From Plakobranchus ocellatus (taxonomy: Eukaryota; Mollusca; Gastropoda; Plakobranchidae): a stretch of DNA of 32,434 bases. Under the pieces are notes generated by a model. It searched no databases. It had not been told where the DNA came from and was given only the letters and a program-made list of their open reading frames with translations. This document shows positions 21,550-30,322 of the stretch, piece after piece. Where the stretch lies: positions 47,287-79,720 of the forward strand of contig BLXT01008519.1 of the NCBI GenBank assembly GCA_019648995.1, given 5' to 3'. How positions within the stretch are numbered: the first letter of the stretch is position 1; every line of letters starts with the position of its first letter. The translations under genes and the position numbers were made by a program.

Positions 21550-24500
21550 CTGCATGCAGACAAAATACAGACAACAGACAACGTGTACAAGATGCAAACA
21601 GTCATGTCCAATGACAAGCAGGAAATGCATCGGGGTGAACACATTTCTAGTCTAATACGTACATGCATTAGTTTTACTTTTATCACTTTACCAATTCCAC
21701 AATATTTTATCCTATGAACTGGTTGTGTTCATATATTCTTTACAGTTCTATGCCCGAAAAAAAAAAAACCCTCTCAAAGCAGCCATATTAATATTTCAAA
21801 ATGTTTTCTCTCAGCCCCTACCAATCCACCTCTGCGATGGATCAAATCTAACACCTGCCACTGTGGGTTTTAAGTCCCAGCATTACAAATTTACGTGTAT
21901 TGAGTCAAAGTAAGCCTACATAAAAACTCATGACTTTCAAGTATATTTTAATTTAATTTTTTTTTTTTTGTTGTTGTTATCTAAGGGGAATCAGAAAGAA
22001 GCCATGAGGGTATTTGAAACCATGTATAATTAGTTTTTATTGCTTTCAATTTCAAAGATAAAATTCAAACCCATTTTTTTCTTTAAAAAAAAATAATAAA
22101 ATAAAAAACAGGGTGCTAATTCTTTTGACATAGTAAGCACTATCTAATGCAAGATTTCTATAAAACAGAGAACCTAAAAGGTAGGCACAACAAATGTTTT
22201 GTTTTTTGGGTTTTTTTTTTTCCTTTTTTAAATTTTCTTCCTTAGCTGCCCTGTCTGGAACAGACACTGCCCTAGTGACCATGTTCCTCCACTCAAACCT
22301 GTTCTCAATTAACCTTATAAAGCTGTGATTGCTACCATTACTTCTGCCTATAAGCTAAGGCTTTCAAAAAATTATTCTCTGTCTTCCTCTACTGCCTTTG
22401 ACTTCAATCCTTCCAGTGATAGTGAATGTTCCAAAAGCCTGTGTTGGCAAATATGTACTAGAAATAATAGTTGCTATGTCTTTCAGTCTTAAATAATAAA
22501 CGCCTACGTTGAGCGGCTTTTAAGTGCCGATTCATTGGGCATTTTTTTTCTATGTTATGATTTTGGTTTTGTTTCCTTTTTTTTTTTAATTGTTACCATT
22601 TTCTGAGTATTTTCCAGCAAGAGTGTTCTTTTTTTACATGTAAATGTTTCTGTACCACGAACAATTAAATTGTCTTTAAAAAATTACTGAACCATTACAA
22701 CTTATTTATACTTCTTGATTAGTTTCGTTTTACAACCTTTTTTTTTTTTTTGCTCGACTGCTTGTGACTGAGCTACAAAGTAACATTACCAATGCTACGA
22801 GGATTGTTCATTATTACTCTCATACAGGGCACTTCCTTTTCATAAGTTTATTAGAGTGTAGAGACCCTCCCACCCCAAATCATTTTATTCTTGTGCTACA
22901 TATACATCTCCATCCCAAAAATCAACCATTCAAAAATGGTTCCTACTCTATGAAGAATCTAAAAGCTTTTCTTTGTGTGTGCGCGCTAGTCTTTTCCAAG
23001 ATTGATACTCTACAAAATTTTAACACACTTTACTTTTATGAGCTTTACCTCCCCTGCAAAAAAAAAAAAATCTCAAATTGCAACAAAGAATCATTCAGCT
23101 CATTCTTATTAGCCAAAGGTTCATTAGATGATTGAGTGGTTCAACTTAGTTTGTTCAAAATAAGGAAAAGACAATAAACAAATCCATTTTAGAGCCTAAA
23201 CTGTAGATATGTAATGCGACAAATTCTGATGTCTTCATCACACGATCAAACCATGCACAGCAATGCCATCCTGTTTAGGCCACTAACAACAAAACTAACA
23301 GCAAAAAAAATGGGACAAAAGCTATAAAGTTAGAATCCTGGGCATGGGGTAAACAGAGAGGGTTGGCAGCTCTGTTATTCCTTACAAAAATTGTCTACAA
23401 GGCCTGCAATTGTTCCTAAAAACTAAAACTTAATAAATTGCATACACAACATATGCAATCCTGAGCAAACAAAGAAAAAAGAAGTTTGTATGGATACTCT
23501 GAATTTTATTTCTTTAGCAACGATTTTCTACAGATCCAAAGCTCAAATAAATAAAATCAATTAAAAATAGTAATCTATTAACCTTCAAAATTTTATTCTT
23601 TAAAAATATAAAATAATGATATAATCAAGATCGTCTTTCAAGAGGATCAATGCTAAAGATGAAAACTTGACGAATTTTGTCAACCGTATGGTTTTTGTCC
23701 ATCTCTAACAAAAAAAAAGCAGATAAAAGAAAAGCAAATCAAACCTCTACAATTCACTTCGAAACAAAAGAAAACACAAAACAAAGCTCTAATATTTAGG
23801 GTCAAACAATTAAAATAAGCTGTCTAAAAAGCAGCTATCCACACATTTTGCCTTGGACATTATCTCAATATAGATGCCAGTGAGATCTCATTGAATCCTT
23901 GAATGCAAAACAAAATATATTCTGCAACTTGGTATTGATTTTTAAAACCCCTTCAACCATGAAATAAGAAAGCTGTAAAACTTGCATCTTCAAAAACTTG
24001 GGGAACCATAAAAGTAAAATAGAGAGAGAAATTGTAAGGCATTCCCTAAATTTTTCAATGTTTCATGAAGTCTGATTTTTTTAAATTTTTAATTAAAAAA
24101 AAAATACAACACTTTTATTACACCCAAAACTAAATTAAAACAAACTTTTGGTCCTGTAGCAACAAGTCTCGACAGACCGAGAAGGTCAAAATCATTCCTT
24201 TATAGATTGCAATAGCCATCGATCAACTTTGTTGAAAATAAATATGTGCCCTCCTTTAAATAAAGATGTGTATGTGCACAAAGTTAGAGTAGCGGTTGAT
24301 AATGACAACAAATTCAGATTCAGATCATCCAGTGCTGTCAGTTTTACAGTTTTACAATCTTGCCATAAGTGTTTCATTCTCACACAGTGCAAAGTTGCAA
24401 TACTGAATTTTAAACAAAAAGGTGTGCTGCAACCCAATGCATAGAAAATATGTATGTGCTGGAATTTCTTCATGTCATCGAGAAACTAACATACAAAATA

Positions 24501-25828
24501 GTGTTTATTTTAAAAAAATAATAAAAGAATGATAAAAAGCTATAGACATTTCAAATACTGTCTTTCTTCTTGTTCACATTTAATTTCATTTGACCATGTG
24601 ACATCTTCTGTCAGTATGGGGCATAAAATACCATAAAGGAGGGTTTTTTTGTTACACAACTGCTCTCTTACAGAAAAAGCCTTAAAGCTTATTTGAGACC
24701 CATTTATGTCAATTCAATATGCTACATTTTGGATGAGATATACTCATCTCAGCATGAATTGAATGCCTATATAGGCAAAATCCATTTTAACTTCTCTACA
24801 GCGACAAGGACATACTAATAATGCTAGACATAGAACATTTTGCAGTAACTCTGATTTAATTGTGCTTAATACTCTCACAAAATTTCACACTATTTTATCT
24901 GGTTATGAGATTTCTGAGAACATTTTACATATCCCTTATCTCCTGAAGTGATTTTCAGCATGCTGCCACAGGGAAAAACGGACCTTCTCCAGCTCAGGCC
25001 GATGCTCTACAACATTCTCTTACTCTTAATTCTGCATCCCTTCCCTATTCTACATCTAAATCAAAATCTCCCATCCCCTCATCGCTTTTGTCTTCCTCTG
25101 ATTCTATTCCTATGTAACTCAATCTAGAATCATCACACCAGAAGAATGGATCTAATACAATAAACTAAGCCTATTCGAGACTACACTTTTCATCTTAGAG
25201 GGTCTCTTTGTTCCTTGGTTTTGCTTAGGTAGAGGTTTAGGGAAGTGTATGAAGTTCCAAATTTATACCTAAAAAGAAGCTATATTAAGAAAGTTTAGGG
25301 GGGTTTTTTTTCTGATCTTACAGCACTAAATACTGATCTTAAAAAAAAAAATCACACAATCAGAAGGTTATTTCTGAAAATATTTAGACAATATTATTCT
25401 GAAGTATTTTTAAGCAGAGACTTATCATTACTGAATATTGCAAGACCAAAAGATTAATCACTAAAAAAAAACAGAATGTGAAATAAAAACTTTTGCCTGA
25501 AAAATAAAATGTCCACTGTCAGATATCTTCAAAATAGGCCCTGACTTATTATGCCCCAAACCAACAAAACATGTCACTTAGTGTGATCTTTAAAAATTGG
25601 AATCTGAAAATTCATTGCTATTATCTTTTTTTTTAATGGCAAAAATGTCCATGCACCCTCGCACCTGTTTGACCTCTGTGATGAGCTTGCATAAGACAAA
25701 GGTGGCATTACCATAACAAACTAATAATAAATTAGCAAATAAAACACATTAAAAAACAAAACAAAAAAAAAAACCAAGCAAAAGAAAACACAAAAAAGGT
25801 GTAAATGTAAACTTTAATGTGAACTCAC
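21550..25828 (-). other. intron between the 72-nt and 900-nt exons
   Basis: 4.3 kb, mostly AT-rich. Two islands look like old coding-derived or dispersed repeat sequence (24190-24475 and 24945-25170) and are discussed as findings. No exon with phase 0-0 and good splice sites was found between them. Confidence 0.7.
21553..21558 (-). promoter_or_regulatory. UGCAUG element at the acceptor of the 900-nt exon
   Basis: The coding strand reads tctgcatgcag, so UGCAUG ends just three bases before the exon. UGCAUG is the high-affinity Rbfox site, and binding upstream of an exon usually promotes skipping in vertebrates. That it acts so here is an inference. Confidence 0.4.
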
Positions 25829-25900
25829 CCCAATGGTGGTGGCAATTGGTTTATCAGGAATTACTGGTTTTATAGGCACTTGTTTGTTGATCACAGACTG
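25829..25900 (-). CDS. scrib: scribble tail, 72-nt exon with a tandem acceptor
   Basis: This exon encodes QSVINKQVPIKPVIPDKP followed by IATTIG, phase 0-0, with a strong donor (GGG|gtgagttc) and a good pyrimidine tract (gtttctcccccttgc). The acceptor is aagcag, a NAGNAG site. Splicing after aag gives 72 nt beginning with Gln; splicing after aagcag gives 69 nt (25829-25897) without it. The CAG is normally the stronger of the two, so the shorter form may dominate. The peptide is rich in Pro, Lys and Val and probably disordered. It joins the 1026-nt and 900-nt exons in frame. Confidence 0.78.
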
Positions 25901-27414
25901 CTTGCAAGGGGGAGAAACAACAAAACAAGAGGGAAGACAATTAGTTACAGGACATTAAAGAAATAACCAAAAACTTTAAAACATTGAGACCATAGTAACG
26001 TAGAGTCTTAAAATAACATTTCATAAATTAAAAAATTAAAAAAAATAAAATGTAATTTGAGGTTTAAAAATTTACAACAACAAAAAAAACTGATCTTCAA
26101 ATGCAATTTCTTCACAGATTTAATACAAGAATTATACCAGGAGAAAAAAAGTTGGAGGCATTTCTCAAAACCGCGTGAAATAAAGTTATGACAGCGCTAA
26201 AAGCAATTTAAACTATTGAACAAAATGTGTTTATATATATATACATAATTTTATATTTTGCAATTAGGTTTATAACATGCTGGGCAATATAGTTGCTGAG
26301 CTATATTACGTAAAGCAATAGAGCATAAAAGCAAGGGAAAAAAGTTCCACCAAGATTAGTGAATCTTATATTAGTAAGGGTTAAGATGTAAGAGCTCACT
26401 TGAAGCACAAAAATAAAAAGGTAAATGATCAAAAAGGTAAATGATTCAAAAGAAAAGAAGGAGAGGAAGAAGAAGCCTATAGGCAAACAGTACATTTGTA
26501 AATCTTTGTTAAACTGACATTATTCTATGCAAAAAAAAAAAGAGAAAAATGTTCTGTTACAGTATTTTGAGCCTCAATATCACCGGGTTTGATTTAGATG
26601 ATTAGGCACAAAGGCATTTTTAATTTCAAGCATTACAAAGCCAAAGAACTATTTCATGTTGAATACTGCCAACATCCTTCCTGATCTATATGTATCTGGC
26701 AGTGTATGGAACAACAAAGTAACAACAGACAGTGCAAGATCTATAATGAACACGAATAATAGCAAAACTCCATATTAAATTTAAAAATAAAGTACTTTTT
26801 AGAAGTTAAGGAATAAACAGGCTAAAAAAGCAAGAATTTGCAAGTATCCATCTCATGTTTCATATTTATCTGGTTTATTATTAAATCTTGACGATTATTT
26901 TGGAAAAAAATTTTTTATCTTTTAGAATGGCAGGTGAGAAAGTTACGAGGAAAGGGAATTTAATATAGGAAAATTAAAATTACGTTAGTGATAGAGGCTT
27001 TGGTCTTACTACACAGAAAACAGAATTATTATAAAGTAGAAAAGGTAAGACCACCCAACTCAGGTATCTCAAAGATCCAGATCCCTCTCCCAACTAAAAC
27101 ATACTCTATGAAAGTAGACATTCTTGTAAAGGGATTAGAAAACACTCGAGGAAGAAAGATCTATTTGCTTTAAAGTTAAAGCTTCAAACTTGAAGCCCTT
27201 TTCAGCCTGAGCAAGAAACCATCCTAACTGTAACATTTACACTGCAGTATATGTATAGAATAGATAAGGGTAGAGCTCTATATGTATGGGTGTAGAGGAG
27301 GGTATAGCTCTATATGTATAGAGGAGAGTATAGCTGTACAGAGTGAGACAGAATATCAAGTTTATATGAGAGCATGAAATCTAGAGCTAGTAGTAGATAC
27401 TAAGGAAGCCTCAC
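25901..27414 (-). other. intron between the 1026-nt and 72-nt exons
   Basis: 1.5 kb of AT-rich sequence with a short TA tract near 26233 and a small tandem repeat at about 27240-27345. No exon was recognised. Confidence 0.8.
27250..27345. repeat. short tandem repeat near the donor of the 1026-nt exon
   Basis: About three degenerate copies of a unit containing tatagctctatatgtatagagga; key starts (agct) are at 27274, 27306 and 27332, spaced 32 and 26 bases. Confidence 0.7.
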
Positions 27415-28440
27415 AGCAGGGGAATCTGGCCTTTTGATCTGCATGCGCTCCACCTGAAGGATCTCCTTCACCTGCTCAGCCTGCACCTCACTCGGAGAAG
27501 GGCTACTACTAGAAAACTCGGACATGGGGATATGGCTTGAAGGGCCACTTGCAGACGGCCCTAGCATTGGGGCATGCCTTGTAGGGTTGTCTGGAAGGCT
27601 ATTTGTTTTAGACACAGATGGAGAAGAAATGGGAGCAGTGGAAGAGGGCCTGGGCAAGGGAAAACTTTTGAGAAGGCTGCCATCAACTGCTACAGGAATA
27701 CGACTTTGGAAATTTGTGGATTCATGGGTTGAGCTTGAGGGGCTAATTCCAGCTGTCACAGGCGTACAACTAGGGGACATGCTTTCAGGAGTTGGGCTGG
27801 TGGGGCTATAGCTTGCTGCCACAGGGATTCGGCTTGATGTATTGGCAGAGGGGCTATGGGCAGATACTTCTGTCTCAGCAGTGGGATCAATAGGCCCTGC
27901 CTGATGGGTTTTGCTGGATGGGCTTGTAGGTGGATTATTATTTGATAAAACCATATGGCTAGTTGCTGCCACAGGGATTTTGCTGAAAGTGCTTGGAGGA
28001 AGGGCAGAGGATACAGCTACAGGAATAAGACTGGGAGGACCTGAAGGGGATTTTATATCATTTATTTCTGAAATCTTGTCAGGAGGGCTAGCAGAAAGGC
28101 TTACACTGGAAACTCTCACAGGAATATGAGAGGGAGAAAAACTATTTTCATTACTAGAACTGGGAATTTCATGAGACTGAGCCAGCAACGGAGAGTATGA
28201 TGGGTCAGTGCTCTCCTCTTTAGATTTTTCACAAGGTGGTAAAGAAGGCAAAACCGAAGCCTCCAGAGGGGAAGGGGGTGAGGTTGAAGGAAGAGGTGGA
28301 GGCATTGTGGAAGGGAGGGGTGGCGGAGGAGGGGAGGGCAAAGGTGGAGTAAGAGTTGTTGATTGCAGTGTGGATGCAACAGAGAGCACTTCCAATACAG
28401 ATGGACCCTCCACCGTCTCCCTCTTCTTTTGTTTCTGGAC
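27415..28440 (-). CDS. scrib: scribble tail, large Ser/Pro-rich disordered exon with SxIP repeats
   Basis: A 1026-nt exon (342 codons, phase 0-0) lies between a cttgtttcag acceptor and a GCT|gtgagg donor. It opens with the basic VQKQKKRE, then a polyproline run (PPLPSPPPPPLPS and two related copies) of the type bound by profilin and SH3 domains. A long Ser/Pro/Thr-rich stretch follows, with a recurring SxIPVA-like unit: SHIPV, SLIPVAV, SKIPVAA, SRIPVAA, a degenerate SCTPVTA, SRIPVAV and SHIPM. The C-terminal end, EVQAEQVKEILQVERMQIK, looks like an amphipathic helix. No folded domain is visible, so this is predicted to be disordered. Vertebrate Scribble has no equivalent that I recall. A second in-frame AG six bases into the exon could serve as an alternative acceptor. 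The exon is clearly more GC-rich than its flanking introns, and its long open frame is hard to explain by chance. Confidence 0.85.
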
Positions 28441-30274
28441 CTGAAACAAGAGGTGTGTGCATGCGTGCATGCATAAGGGGGCAGGTTTTGTGTGGGAATG
28501 GGGGATTGAGTGGAATGTGTGGGTACGGGGAAAATTATACAGATACAGACGCAACAAATCTAAACAAAATCTAAAGAAACAAATGAAGTGTATGAGCTGC
28601 ATAGACAAATAACCATCCCTTTAAAGTATGGAACAATTAAAAACATCTAATAATGATTAAAAATGCCATCTACATAAACTAAATTTGAAAAAGCCCAAGT
28701 ATAAAGAAAATACAACAGCCCAATAACATCTGATTTTTGCTTCAGTACAACGTGCTTTATTCTACTGAACAAATGTTTTTTTTCTCTGGAATTTTCTTGC
28801 ATTGCTTTGTTTCTTTGTACATTCAAATATTTAAACTTCCAATTTTGTGTAGGGATAAAATTGCTACAATCAATTTAAGCATAATTATCAATAACATGCA
28901 AACAAAAAGGCAGCATGCACGTTAACCTCAAACAAATGCAAAAAAAAAAAAAGCACAAGAATATTTTTTTTTTAAATAAAAAATAAAATAAAGCAATAAA
29001 AAGAATAAAATGTTTATTGAGAGTTATCATTCAAGCTCTAAAGTTTACAGAAGCAAATGAATATATTTTTGCATTTGCTGGTACATGTCAGAGGCCAACA
29101 TGTAACAATTTAAATATATTCAAATTGTCCTAACTTAAATTTACATGTCTAATAAATATTTTATATTGTTGCTCGCTATGGGTTTTTTTTTGCTTTAACT
29201 TTAACATTTTATAACATGGTTCCATGCAGTTTTCCCCCATTAAGAGGCTCACAAAAGACAAAGCAGATATTGTTTTACTTTTCACAGTTCTTCAATTGAT
29301 GGATGGGAAGTTTGCATGGGATACAGGGGAGTGTTGGGGAGTTCTGATTTTCAGCTAAGACAATTTGAAGTATGGAATTTGGGATTTTTTTTGGTTTGTT
29401 TCACGCAAAGAATAATTTTTTTTTTTTTTTTTTTTAAATCAATACCAAATATTTTGTGGAGGTCGAAATATCACTAATCTCTTTTTACAAATACAATTAC
29501 TTGTGATGTGAACTGAATTCAGATTAGTCTTTTCTAATTGTTACTATTCTGAGGTATGCTTTGGATGCTTGCTTAAGATTTGACCATGAAAATAAAAGAA
29601 AATATTTTCTGAGAAAAATTGGACAGATTAAAACTTCAATTGCCTTTTTCTCAGTAGGCCTGCATGATTTTTTTTTTTTTTTTACAATCACAATATTGAA
29701 CACTGAAAATATTTTTGCGTTGAGTGAACCATTTTACTGAGCTATACAGAGTCTATAGTCTTTGTCAAAACATGTAAAATATCAGTTTACTTTTAAGTAT
29801 CATTACTGAATTTTTGGGAAGTGGTTTGATGGTGTTTTTTGGTGACTCAGTGAATAATTCACTTGGCCATTTCATGTTTAAAATCAAGCAGAGAAATTGT
29901 GTCTCATTGAATAAAAAGTAAAGTCATAGTATAAAGAATTATTTCCTATTATTAACCTTAAAAAAAAAAAAAAAAAATAATACTTGAACGTAAAGAGAAA
30001 TATACTATTGCTTTCTGAAGCAACAAGTGATACTTGAATCAAACAATGACATTTTTCCAATAAATTATTGTTTACATTTCCTAAATGATGGGATATAGTT
30101 CAAGACTACAAATCTACAAAAATTAAGGCAGATTAATTTTTGACATTTAACAGACAAAAAAATTAATGAACAATAACTTTGAGGGGTGGAAAAGGGAGGA
30201 AAAAAAAAACCACCTAAATATCAAGACTACAATTTTTTTCCGCTTTTAGCAATAAAAAAAAAAGCCACCAATAC
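28441..30274 (-). other. intron between the 48-nt and 1026-nt exons
   Basis: 1.8 kb of AT-rich sequence with several A or T runs of 12-21 bases. Apart from the GCATG pair next to the acceptor, nothing is recognised. Confidence 0.8.
28459..28473 (-). promoter_or_regulatory. GCATG pair including UGCAUG, upstream of the 1026-nt exon
   Basis: On the coding strand tgcatgcacgcatgc lies 19-33 bases before the exon, holding one UGCAUG and a second GCAUG. These are Rbfox-type motifs. The alternating purine-pyrimidine run extends into gtgtgt and could also adopt Z-DNA. A splicing role is inferred from position only. Confidence 0.4.
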
Positions 30275-30322
30275 CTGTTGCTCTTTCTCCCACTCCTCTG
30301 CTTCTTTTAGCATCTCTTGCTC
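30275..30322 (-). CDS. scrib: scribble tail exon, charged coiled-coil segment
   Basis: This 48-nt exon lies between a tatag acceptor and a CAG|gtattgg donor, phase 0 at both ends. It encodes EQEMLKEAEEWEKEQQ, a Glu/Lys-rich stretch expected to be helical. It reads straight into VQKQKKRE at the start of the next exon, so the two exons together form one short charged helix with an acidic half followed by a basic half. That pattern fits a linker after the PDZ domains. Its length is a multiple of three, so it could be skipped without a frameshift. I know of no named motif in it. The call rests on splice sites, phase and composition rather than on homology. Confidence 0.72.

Noticed and set aside
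22240..22290. Near-palindrome tgtctggaacagaca, considered as a receptor response element
   Set aside because: It does not match a glucocorticoid-type element, and its intronic location gives no support.
27524..28574. Several plus- and minus-strand frames of 72-95 codons
   Set aside because: Shadows of the 1026-nt exon, which itself has splice sites and correct phase on the minus strand.
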